Source: Bolinopsis microptera (taxonomy: Eukaryota > Ctenophora > Tentaculata > Lobata > Bolinopsidae). Taken from it: 64,000 nt of DNA. The position numbers and the translations under genes are program-made. Below, in pieces: positions 1 to 9,479 of the stretch (its first letter is position 1; each line of letters starts with the position of its first letter). The stretch is from positions 8,421,303 to 8,485,302 of the forward strand of contig NC_087075.1 of NCBI RefSeq assembly GCF_026151205.1. The letters are read 5' to 3'. The notes under the pieces are model-generated. The model did not search any database and was not told the DNA's origin. It worked only from the letters and a program-made list of their open reading frames with translations.

Positions 1-152
1 GGAGATGGATATGTGGTGGACATTAACTTAACTTTAATCTTGATAAATTCAAAGGAAACAGAATCACAAAAGCATGATCTCAATTTTGTTTTACTAATTT
101 ATGTATGAACTTTCATCGCTGAATTCTAGTGTTGATGAAGTCAATGCCTAAC

Positions 153-257
153 CTCGTTCAAGTACTGTCTTTCTGATGATTTGAGTTCATTCAGTTGTTC
201 AAATAACAACTTATTCTCCAATAAGACATCAGTGATATCTTCTTCTGATTTTGACAT
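153..257 (-). CDS. Possible first coding exon of a coiled-coil protein (runs off the left edge)
   Basis: On the minus strand an ATG at 257 opens 35 codons rich in Glu, Leu, Lys and Gln (starts MSKSEEDITDVLLENKLLFE), a heptad-like composition that suggests a coiled coil. The frame ends at a possible GT donor (GTTAGG, 147-152) in phase 0, and a stop follows soon if unspliced. Further exons would lie left of the window. No family is recognised. The composition is unlike the LINE debris next to it. It could still be a chance ORF. Confidence 0.3.
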
Positions 258-283
258 CACTTTTCACCCCACATACCTATACT

Positions 284-317
284 AGGATACAAGGATACAA
301 GGATACAAGGATACAAA
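284..317. repeat. (GGATACAA)4 short tandem repeat
   Basis: Four perfect copies of an 8-bp unit. It lies downstream, in minus-strand sense, of the LINE C-terminal fragment at 453-935. Several CR1/L2-like LINE clades end in short tandem repeats instead of poly-A, so this may be that element's 3' tail. The link to the LINE is inference. Confidence 0.75.
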
Positions 318-452
318 AGTGATAATTATTTTATTGAATTCACAATAGTTATAATTCTGAAATAATTTAAGGTTACACAATTCTAGTTATTTACAGATGT
401 GTAGAGGTGTAGGGATAAAATAGAAATGTTTTATAATACTATTTTTGAGGTC

Positions 453-935
453 CTATAGCATTATGCATTGGCCAGTATTTGAGTGGAAATCTGGGCTCTT
501 ATAGTAGGCTGTAAAATTTTCGTTCACAGAGAGAATTGAATGGATTGCTCTTGCTGTGGCAGTAAATTTTGTAGGGTCTAGTGTTTTATCGGATAGCAAA
601 CCGGCTAGGTCAGTAATATTTTTGGGATGGAAGTTAAATTTTTCTCTAACTGAGGAGTAGAGTAAACAGTCAGTTAGAACATGAATTTCGTCCTCAATAG
701 GCTTAAGCCCCTTGCTGAAAAAGCAAAAAGTGCACCATCGATGTTCTCTTGGTACTAGGGGGGTTTCGTAACGGCCCCTCTCAATGTAAAGATTGTGGCA
801 ACTAATACGAAACCTATGCGAATGTTTAATAATTGATTTAAACCTATTAGTAATTTCATAACTACAAATGAATACATTAATTGATGATGATACAGGAGGT
901 ACACATTTTAGTATGGTAATATGTTTGCAGTACAT
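453..935 (-). pseudogene. LINE ORF2 C-terminal fragment
   Basis: A 160-codon open stretch. Its middle reads like the C-terminal end of many animal LINE ORF2 proteins: an arginine-rich segment with IERGRYETPLVPREHRWCTF, a Cys-x-x-Cys pair, then IEDEIHVLTDCLLYSSVREK, the usual Cys/His pattern (C-C-H-C). No endonuclease or reverse transcriptase is attached, so this is a 5'-truncated, dead copy. It differs from the LINE remnants at 1695-2370 and 2903-6035, so at least three LINE lineages are present. The tandem repeat at 284-317 may be its 3' tail. Confidence 0.6.
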
Positions 936-1694
936 TAAAATGTAAATGCAGATGCACAGTAAGATTATCCTAAAAATATTCCTGATCGTTTGGCAGGGTC
1001 ACTAGCCCTCTCCATTTAACACTCTATCACGGTTTTTTGATCATTTGCCAGAGTCAACTGAGAACATAACACAACTGTGTAACTTCACATAAATCCAATT
1101 GATCCTATCTCCCTGGACTTGGTGACACTGTAATTTGAACATTGCAGAAAGAAATGGTACAAAAATTCATACCAGTAGTGCTATATAAGTAGTTAATAAA
1201 CGTTTTTTAGCAACATAATAATAATAATAATAAATTAATGATATTTTTATACAGCACCAAAAGGTTAAATAATTTTAATTTAACCCTTATAATGCTCAGC
1301 TGTAAATGATATCTAATTGACAGTGGAGGTTGTGCATCTTGCCTTGGACGGGGGTGAAACATGAGGATTAAACCTTAGAAATTCATAATGCTTCTCCTAT
1401 CCTTATTGTTAACATAAATGGTTCCCTCAATTCTTCCTTTAACACTTCATTCGAAACATTCCAAAAATAATAATTGTTGACAATAATTTTAGAAATCACA
1501 TCTTTCCTATATCCTTCTAATCTAACTTTAAAGCTTAGAACCGTCACAGAGCTCTTGATGTGGAAGTTTGTTTCAATACAATATCAAGTATGGTCTAAAA
1601 ACGCCCAAAATAGATCTGAGATATTTTCAGTCTGTAGTACAATAATGATAGCAATAGTTTAAATTATGTTATGTGCCGCTGCAATTAGATTAAA
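936..1694. other. Non-coding spacer with an ATA microsatellite
   Basis: AT-rich sequence with an (ATA)n run at about 1215-1232. I see no convincing exon. A 62-codon plus-strand ORF at 1474-1662 has no recognisable features and is probably chance. Confidence 0.5.
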
Positions 1695-2370
1695 TTACTG
1701 TAACTTAAAATTGTTTGGAGTCCAAGTCTCTTTTAAGTCAGCAGCCTGTGATTGTATTAATAGTGCTTTCGTTCTCAATTTTATCAAGTTAATGGAAGTT
1801 TCTAGACAATTGCTTGAAGTTAAAATTTTTTTATGAACAGTGTTCCAAAGCTTTGCTGCATTAAACAAAAAGGTATTTGATTTATTTAGAAGAATAACTG
1901 TTAGACACGTTGCACGGTTTGAAATGTTGATAGCCTCATAAAGGGAGTATGGGCAGTGGTACTTGATAATCTTAGAGAATTCTAAAATGCAGTGATATTT
2001 GTACAAGTTTTGAGCCGTAAGAATTTTTAACCTAAGAATATTGTGATCAAGGGTGTCAAAGGCTTTGCTCAAGTCAATGAATATGCCTAGGACATGTTTA
2101 TTGCTAGCCAGGGACTTTGTAACAGAGTCTATAGATTTGTGTAGAGCATGGGCGGTAGAATGGCCTTTTCTAAATCCAAACTGCGAGTCTGTTAGTACAC
2201 CTTTAGATGTGAAGAAATTATAGAGCCGTTTGTAAATGACCTTCTCGAAAAATTTTCCAAATAAAGGTAATATTGATACAGGCCGATAATTTTCAATACA
2301 TTCCTTATTGTCTTTCTTGTAAATAGGAATAACTTTACCAGTTTTATTTGATGAAAATCTTTTAAAAATA
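1695..2370 (-). pseudogene. Older LINE reverse transcriptase fragment, downstream half of the interrupted copy
   Basis: Read on the minus strand from about 2368, one frame carries reverse transcriptase motifs in order: GKVIPIYKKDN, ENYRPVSILP, DSQFGFRKGHST and the first catalytic block FIDLSKAFDTLDHNIL. The frame then jumps directly to C-terminal LINE sequence (LWNTVHKKILTSSNCLETSI), so the catalytic FADD region has been deleted. Its upstream part lies at 6036-6272, separated by the younger LINE. This is a non-functional CR1/jockey-like relic; the exact clade is not resolved. Confidence 0.75.
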
Positions 2371-5300
2371 ACTGGCTACAATGAGCATTTTAATAACAAT
2401 AAATAGTAGAGATCAAAAACTTTAATTTCCAATAGAGAAATTTATAGAAACACACCTAACAAATTTTACCCTGCTAACAGCTATTAAAAAACATTAATAG
2501 TTTCGTATAAAAATTATGATCTAAACAATTACTACCCTTCAAAAATTAATAAAAAATGTTTATGTAACAAAATATTTGACTTTACCAGTCTCTTGACGTT
2601 TCAAAATGAAACTGAGGTTGAAGATGCAGTTACAAAAGGCCACTGGTTCTTAATGGTTACTGAAACAAACTTTATCCAAAATAAAAGTTTTAAAGCAGTC
2701 CATATCTGCTTTCCTGTGAACTGAACAGCTCAAATAGAAAAACTCCTTCCCTTGTTATCAATATAACAATATTTAGTTTAAAGGTGATTGTTTTCAAATA
2801 AACATAGTCCAATAACACTATACTACACTTCAATATGCTTGGTATTTAATCCTTTATCATAATAGTAGCAAAATTAGCAAAATTAGATGCTATAATAAAG
2901 CCTTATCTTTTCGAAAGATTTATCTTCCGCTTAAGATTTAACCCCTCGCTTTCTACAATTTTAACACACACACTTATAAATATATCGTCCCTTGAGCAGT
3001 TTAGTATGATGGAGCCCTGCTCAGTTGCTAGATCGACTATGGGCCTACCACTGTTGCACAGGGTGATGATTCGTTCCGCTTGACATTGTAGATTTGTGTC
3101 CACACGCTCACAACTTGATAGTAGGTGCAGTGCTGTTTGCTCATCCGAGCCACAGATGCACAGCGGAGAGGCCGCTGCTCTGTCAACTCTGAAGAGAAAC
3201 GAGTTCAGTAGATTGTTCTTGTACATGAGACTCATAGCCAATACTTCCACTTCGCGGCTCACTCCAAAGGGGATGGGAAGGGGGTTGCAGGAGACTCTTG
3301 GAATATCAGACCATCCTTCCATAAGTAGTAGGTTTTGTAGACTTTCTTGCCAAAGTAGCTCTGTGAACTGCTGTATCATTCCCTTGGTGTACTTGTAAGT
3401 CTTTGGGGATAGTAGCAGAATGTGGTCCAGGTTTCTGTGGCTGATTTCACCGAGGTCACAGGCCTGAACTTCTGTGTTAAAATGTTCTGCTTTCCATTGT
3501 AGGAACTTCTGCACCTCTCGGAGATGACAGAGCACTGTTGGGTTCTTTTCATTTAGCTGAGTTTTCACAAAGTCATAGTGAATGTCATTTGAGTCATGGA
3601 GAACCTTGAGGTAGTGTTTGATCGAGATTATTCTTCCCAAAGTTTGGAGTGGTGGCACACCCAGAATGACTTCAAGTATTGCCCCATGGACGTTGAAAAC
3701 AGCTCCAACTGCAGCTTTAGACACTCTGTACCATAGTTTGTTTATGTCTGACATATTTGAATTGTTCATCCATATGGTAGAACCATAAAACAAGGTCGAG
3801 AACAGAATTGTTTTGGTCACTCTCACTATAACTGCTTGGTTCATGCCCCAGTTTCTGTTTGCATAACGGCTCATACAAACCCAGCGATATACTAGATTGT
3901 TGTGTACATGCTTGCTATGCTGTTTGAAGGTTAACTTACTGTCCAAAATGACACCAAGAACCCTTGTCTGATCCGTTAACTGAATTGTTTTCCCTCCAAG
4001 GTTGAATGAAGTCGGGACTCCAGCATGATCATAGCAGTTGAAGCATATAATTTCAGTCTTATTTTTGTTGCAGTTAATAACCATGCGCCAACAAGAGGTC
4101 CAATATTCAATGCTGTCCATAGCCAGGTTGAGATAGAAAAGGCACTCTTCCAAGTCTCTACCAACCACTTTCACCGTACCATCATCAGCGAATTTTAACA
4201 CATTTATTTGTTGGTACACTGAACAGACTGCCTCAATATCCATAATGAAGAATTTGAACAAAATAGGAGACAGCACAGATCCTTGTGGTAACCCAAGCAG
4301 TCCCTAACAGGGCCAAGGAATCCATTTATTAATAGGCACACTGTGCGACCAAATAGAAAACTGTCTATAGTTTTTAGGTAACAGCCATGAACACCAGCTC
4401 TCCAGAGCTTAACAACTAGTCCTTTTTTCCACACTGAATCAGATGCCTTTTCGAAGTCGATAAACAAGCAAAGTACCGTAAGCTTCTTTATAATATCACC
4501 TTTAATACCAACAGTCAGTCGATTGAGGTATCTAATAGTATTCTTGCCTTTTGAGAATCCTTCCTGATTTACATCTGTAAGTCCCACTTTCATAAGATAT
4601 ATATCAAGTCGTCGTGCCAGGGTTCGTTCAAACAGTTTCCCTACATATGAAGATATTGAAATGGGCCTGTATGCACCTGCTTGGGAGTATGATGACTTTC
4701 CGTCTTTTTTGAGATCTTAGAATCGTTCCACAGCCAGAGCCCATTTCGCAGGCAGAGTGTAAAAAGCTTGCTTAGTGCATGAATTGCAATCGGACCTAGT
4801 TTCTTTAGCATAGACTGATGCACTTCGTGGTTATCAAGACTGGCGGCTGTTGATTGAATGCCTTTCAGAGTAGCAGAGACCTCCCATGGTGTAACAGGGC
4901 AATAAAGGGTGGAGCTGTTGGTAAACCTATCTGCCATTGCCTCAGTTGCACTGGGTTGAAAGTTTCTGTATTTTATGTCATCATACAGTTTGTTTATATC
5001 CTGAAAGAAAGCATTATCGAATTTATCGATATTATTTTCGATGTGTTTAGCCTGGAAAAATGTTTCAAACATTTCTTTTTCAATGTCAGCATTTCCTGTA
5101 AGAATAGTTCCATCCTCCGATATAAGAGCTTCAACCATCTGATCTGATGGGGGTTTGAAAAGCTTATTAAACTCCTTCCAGAACTTTTTTGCCTGAGAAG
5201 TGTTAAGGTCATTTGTCTTTCGAAGAATAAACTGCTGACATGCCTGCTTTCTTGCTTCCTCAAATTCTTTCTTGGAAGCCTGCAGAGCTTCAAAGGCTGA

Positions 5301-6035
5301 GTCAGTATTTCTGGATAGATATGATTTGAGATCCAATCTGAGTCTTTCAGAGAGTAGTGATAGCTTGGGGGTCCAGTACGGTTTGCTGTGTTTGGAGACA
5401 CATTTCATTTGGCAGTTTTCTTTTGTGGAAACATCAATAGCTGTGTTAATGGCCTCCAGCAGTTCCTTGATAGTCCCATCAGTAGCTAAGCTGTCAATTT
5501 TTTCAATTGCCAGGTCAAGCTCTATGTCTCTAGTCCAGTTGAACCAGTCCATTGATTTAAGGTTATACTTCTTAACATTCTCTGACCTGATTGCGACAGG
5601 TTGTACTTGGATATTGATTGAGATTGGGACATGACCTCTCAGGGGAGCCCCACTGTACAAATTAGCAAAATGATCTGCAATTGGATGATCTAGATATTTA
5701 TCAAGTTGAGTGGATGTGATAAAAAAGTCGATATGACTGCTACCATTCCTTGCCAAAAATGCACTTGAGGAAGATGCATGCACACAGAACTTAGACCAGT
5801 CTAGATGTTCTTCAATATATTTTCCGTACTTATTTACCACAGTATCATTCCAAATATAATGGCGAGCATTAAAATCCCCCATAGCAATCACACCTGCACA
5901 TTTGTAAAACCTACTCAGTTCATTTGCCTTATCAAGCATTACCAGCATCTCTTTGACACCTGATAGATAGTCTAGTTTCAGGTAAAGGTTCCCAATTATG
6001 TATCTCTTGCCGTTCCAAGATAATATTCCCCAATA
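2371..6035 (-). mobile_element. Younger 5'-truncated LINE inserted in the older LINE
   Basis: About 3.67 kb in minus orientation. It is flanked by an 11-bp direct repeat, TTTTAAAAATA, at 2360-2370 and 6036-6046, which fits a target-site duplication. The older LINE's protein continues across the gap: FPSIFK on the right side leads into GKVIPIYKK on the left. The new element starts in the middle of the endonuclease domain (GKRYIIGNLYLKL), so ORF1 and the endonuclease N-terminus are missing, as expected of 5' truncation during target-primed reverse transcription. About 530 bp of 3' UTR (2371-2902) follows the ORF stop. No poly-A or other simple tail is obvious at 2371. Confidence 0.8.
2903..6033 (-). 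pseudogene. LINE ORF2 remnant: endonuclease, reverse transcriptase, Cys/His C-terminus
   Basis: Three overlapping minus-strand frames make one protein. 6033-4641 carries the apurinic-type endonuclease, with MGDFNARHYIWND, SSHIDFFIT and RGHVPISI standing for the GDFNA, SxIDx and GHxP motifs, followed by the start of the reverse transcriptase. 4593-4204 carries QEGFSKGKNT and the first catalytic block LFIDFEKASDSVWK. 4276-2903 carries LSPILF, the catalytic FADDGTV, and a C-terminal Cys/His motif (CICGSDEQTALHLLSSCE). Frameshifts near 4640 and near 4280 break it. The FADD motif and the endonuclease GDFNA are preserved, so decay is recent. The motif order fits the jockey/CR1 group. It also lacks its 5' end, so it is dead. 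Confidence 0.85.
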
Positions 6036-6272
6036 TTTTAAAAATACTTGGGAATGTTCCACTTTGTATACATATGTTGTAAAGCCTAGCCAAGGTACCA
6101 GCAATGAGCTTTGCCGATTTTTTTACAACGATTATAGGTATGTCACTTGCCTTGCCATTTTGAAAATCTCTGATGACCTCGATAATCTCATCTTCATTAG
6201 TTTCTTCTAGGTATATGGAGTCAGACACTGAATTAGACATGAATTGAGCAAATGATTCTACTGGTTCCAGAG
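6036..6272 (-). pseudogene. Older LINE reverse transcriptase fragment, upstream half
   Basis: A minus-strand open stretch reading IYLEETNEDEIIEVIRDFQN, then GKASDIPIIVVKK and ARLYNICIQSGTFPSIFK. This is the conserved block just before the reverse transcriptase fingers in many LINEs (the 'K...G.D.I...lk' region). It ends at 6036, exactly where the younger LINE begins, and continues in sense at 2370. Together the two halves show one older LINE split by a later insertion. Confidence 0.75.
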
Positions 6273-6329
6273 AAATACAAACAAAACTGGGCCGCGACGC
6301 ACATCAAATATTGTTTTTCGTAACCATAA

Positions 6330-6420
6330 CTTCACATAGCCATGTGTCTACGCGTACTGCGTGACGCGCTTGTTTCACAAGTAGAATACTGCAAGTGAGA
6401 GGGATCTGGTTAGAGCAAAC
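6330..6420 (+). repeat. Dispersed repeat with TACGCGTACTGCGTGACGCG core, copy 1
   Basis: About 90 bp that recurs at 13936-14033 with high identity. Shared landmarks are ACATAGCCATGTG, the TACGCGTACTGCGTGACGCG core and a tail GAGAGGG-TCTGGTTAGAGC. A tail-only copy lies at 14349-14403 and a rearranged copy at 12241-12340. It is probably a MITE or the end of a larger element. No coding potential. Confidence 0.75.
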
Positions 6421-6892
6421 CATAACCATTAAATTGGCAATGCACCACTGGTGACTGGTGTGTTCACATAGCCATGCAAGCATTTGTTTGTTGTTTAGTT
6501 GTGTTGAAAGGGAACATTACTTGATTAATTCATCCATTCGGATTTTAATAACGATGAGCTATGATATACCGTTCATCTTAGATTATTGGATCAATCTTAT
6601 TATATGATTAGATTTTATAAACGAACTTGGCACACAAAAGATTATAGTGCGGAGGTTGGCTGGCTCTTCTATAATGAATACGACACTTCAATTTACAGAA
6701 TGCTTGCTAGAGATAAGACAAAATATTATCAGACTATACATTGTACATGCAGCATGAGTAACTGGTGGATAAGCCTTCGGTAAAAACGGATCCGGAAAAG
6801 TCAATGCGGCACTCGGGTCCTTGGTATTGTCGTCGGTATATTGTCCATTATCTACGTTTAGTTCTGCTTTCGTAGTTTAAACAATAGTGAGT
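6421..6892. other. Unassigned sequence 5' of the Penelope-like element
   Basis: No convincing gene. A 65-codon plus-strand ORF (6586-6783) has no recognisable motif. It could contain the 5' untranslated or terminal-repeat part of the Penelope-like element. I looked for a hammerhead ribozyme core (CTGATGA with GAAA), as some Penelope-like elements carry, and did not find one here. Confidence 0.4.
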
Positions 6893-7242
6893 TCTTGAGA
6901 GAAATCTTGTTGTTAACCTGACAGACATTGATATTCCGGATTATAGCATTGCGGTCCTTTCGTATGGTCCTGGATGGATACCCTGCCCGGATTTTGATGA
7001 GATGCAGTTCAAAGTAGATGGGTACAATGCTGCCAACAAACAAGCATGGAAAGCTGTTTTTAAGAACTCAGCACGGGATAACGAAGTTCCTATGGAGCTA
7101 CTGAAGAAACCAGTAACAGCTCCTTGTACTTCTTTTGAAGACCCAGCCATCAAGTCTGCAAAAGACAACATTGTCAATTTTGTAGACAACTTCAAGCCCA
7201 GAAAACTTGAATCTAATATGAACCGCTATGAGAGTGAAGGGT
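6893..7242 (+). pseudogene. Penelope-like element N-terminal domain (severed)
   Basis: The frame reads VVNLTDIDIPDYSIAVLSYG, then PGWIPCPDFDE and on to PRKLESNMNRYESEG. This matches the N-terminal signature of Penelope-like proteins (a vvNLS...L..G..F.P.P block followed by an LTxxE-type block). It ends at the DNA transposon edge; reading on to the stop near 7310 is transposon sequence. An ATG at 7002 opens a 102-codon ORF, but similarity to the family begins upstream of that ATG. Confidence 0.7.
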
Positions 7243-7246
7243 ATAT

Positions 7247-9477
7247 GGTCATTGTAAAGTTTGCTTTGCCCAAATTTGACTGCCAAAATTGGTACAATTT
7301 GACCGGTTGAGCTATTTAGTGAGCTAGCATGCCACCTGGTGTTCACCCTTTGTTAATATTTCACCCAGATGGAAACAAATGTTCACTGGACACTTTAACA
7401 TGTAATCTATATGGGTTACTCAGCCAATGTGGAGCATATCAGTGCTTCAAAGTGACATTTTAAAACTTTTTGCAATCTCGTTGGTAACTGAATCTGGCAG
7501 TCAAAACAGGTTGAGACTCTCAAAAAAAGGTCCCATCTACACAGAAAGCCCCGGTTGAGACAACTTTTAATGCTCAGCCTGTGTGGAGCAGTAGCTTGAA
7601 AGTTAGGCAATTTTCAAGACCAAAAATCATACGCTAAACAGTCAAGTTTTTGGTTGAACCTCTATGAACTTTTTAGCTGAAACTCCTCTCAAGAGTTTTT
7701 GACTATTTGCGATAACACACCATGTCTCAACCGACGTGGAGCGAGGTTTTGGCAATGTAGAAATTTGTAAATTTTTAATTTATTAGCTTTTCATAATGCT
7801 TTTGTTTAGATCTGTAAGATTTTTTTAGCTTGGTAACTCTTACTAACTCTATTTTGAGTACTGAAACGGATATTTATATTCAGTACACTTTTCTCAACCC
7901 TGTGGAGCCCAAAATGGTTAAAAATTTGCCAACTTTTAAATTCTTTCTGGGTTGAGATAAAGTGACTTCTGTGATTTACATCTTGACTCCTGTATCTATA
8001 TTTTCACCGTTGATGGAGACTCTTTAGTCGAGAACAGCCTATCTCAACCATGTGGAGCAAAAAGAGGTCTTCCTTTTGATCAATCGAGACAACTTTTAAG
8101 TGCTTCATGGGATATTATTTTTATTCATTCTAGAGAAAATATGTTATAATATTGGTGGTCAATAAACTTACTTCACGGGAACTATTCAGTGCTCAACCTG
8201 TGTGGAGCAGAGATGATTTCTGTTGTATTAGATTTTCGAAGCTCACTACTTCATTCTACAGCCGCATGCAAGAGAGATCTTCATTAAATGTTAGGCAGTT
8301 GGGGAATCCCGTACATGACATGTCATTTCTAGCTCTGCTCCACTCTGGCTGAACAGTTCTGGAACATCAATCATGGCCCAATCATGGTAAGAAAAGTATT
8401 TAAAGTATATCAGTAAACTTTAAATTGCATTACGTACAAATTGGCTACAGATCGACCATCATGGAGACTCTTTTTACCGTAGAAAAGCCTGTTGCTCCTC
8501 ACGGTTGAGCATATTGTCTTTTTCTATGGTGGCATATTTCTCTTTAAAGGACACAGTACTACATACATCAACAGCTTCTTAAGTATTGATAATATCATTC
8601 CTCCTTTATCCTAATGTAACAACACTGATCCTTACAAATAGTTGTGTTATCAATCTATCATTCCATTCTGCTCCTCTCTGGTTGAGCCTATTAAATACAA
8701 TTTTTCAATCTGTTCTGCTAATAATTTATTGTAAAAGCTAAAATACTCATTCTAATTTCTCATCCAAGTCATATCAGCCGATGAGGAGTCATGTTATGCA
8801 GTAAAAGTCCTCTGCTCCACATGGTTGAGCATTACTAGGTTTATCAGCAGTTCCAAAGAATAGAGTCAGGGGGTCTGAACATAATCACAAGAAAAAATGA
8901 TATTTTTATGGCCTGATTAGATATATTTATCGTTTTTAATCACACTCACTTTCAAAACTCAGTTTCTTCCCAATCAGTATTCCCAACTAAGGTATAATAG
9001 TTTCGTGCTCCGCATCGGTTGAGCAAGGTGTACCATTATTGATAATGTTATCTGGTGCGTATTCCTTTAAACTAAGATTTTGTGAAAAGACGGAGATTCT
9101 ACTGTAATGTTTACCCCTGGTTGAGACGAAAAATATGAGGATATTTCGACTGCTCCACACTGGCTGAGGTCCATTTTATGATTTGGCAGTGAAAATATTT
9201 TGCAATTAACGTCCAGGATCTATTTGTTAAATGGCGATCAAAATAGTCAAAAAGCATAGATTTTATTGGGGTGCTCCACACTTTTTTGCTCCACATCGAA
9301 AACCAGGTCACAACTTTTGCTCCACATGAGATAGAAACTTCATTCCAAAGAATTCAGAAAATTCGGAATCTTCAGATGAAAATGATATCAGAAAGGATTA
9401 AATTGCTCTTTATCAACCTGCTCAAAAATTTAAATCAAAAAGTAAGCAAAATGGGCAAAGCAAAATTGACAATGACC
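7247..9477. mobile_element. Non-autonomous DNA transposon with opposed subterminal motif arrays
   Basis: Ends are imperfect terminal inverted repeats of about 30 bp: GGTCATTGT followed by TTTGCTTTGCCCA on the left (7247-7272), and the reverse complement on the right (9452-9477). They are flanked by ATAT on both sides (7243-7246, 9478-9481); a TA duplication inside this is also possible. The inside has no long ORF. It does have at least twelve copies of a CTCAACCTGTGTGGAGCA-like motif, all forward in the left half and all reversed in the right half. This resembles the transposase-binding arrays of CACTA- and Chapaev-like transposons. The superfamily is not settled. Confidence 0.75.
7419..9310. 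repeat. Array of CTCAACC-TGTGTGGAGCA motifs, switching orientation near 8270
   Basis: Forward copies start near 7419, 7573, 7726, 7893, 8043 and 8192. Reverse-complement copies lie near 8335, 8494, 8668, 8812, 9007 and 9150, with half copies near 9272, 9288 and 9319. Spacing is about 100-195 bp and spacer sequences differ. GGTTGAGACAACTTTTAA also recurs (7553, and partly at 8087 and 9115). Conservation of the motif against diverged spacers implies selection on protein binding. Confidence 0.85.
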
Positions 9478-9479
9478 AT

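Noticed and set aside
6941-7346. Minus-strand ORFs overlapping the Penelope-like N-terminus
   Set aside because: Antisense shadows of the plus-strand Penelope-like frame.
7223-9470. Interruption of the Penelope-like element as an intron
   Set aside because: Penelope-like elements can carry introns, but inverted ends, ATAT flanks and exact frame restoration fit a transposon better.
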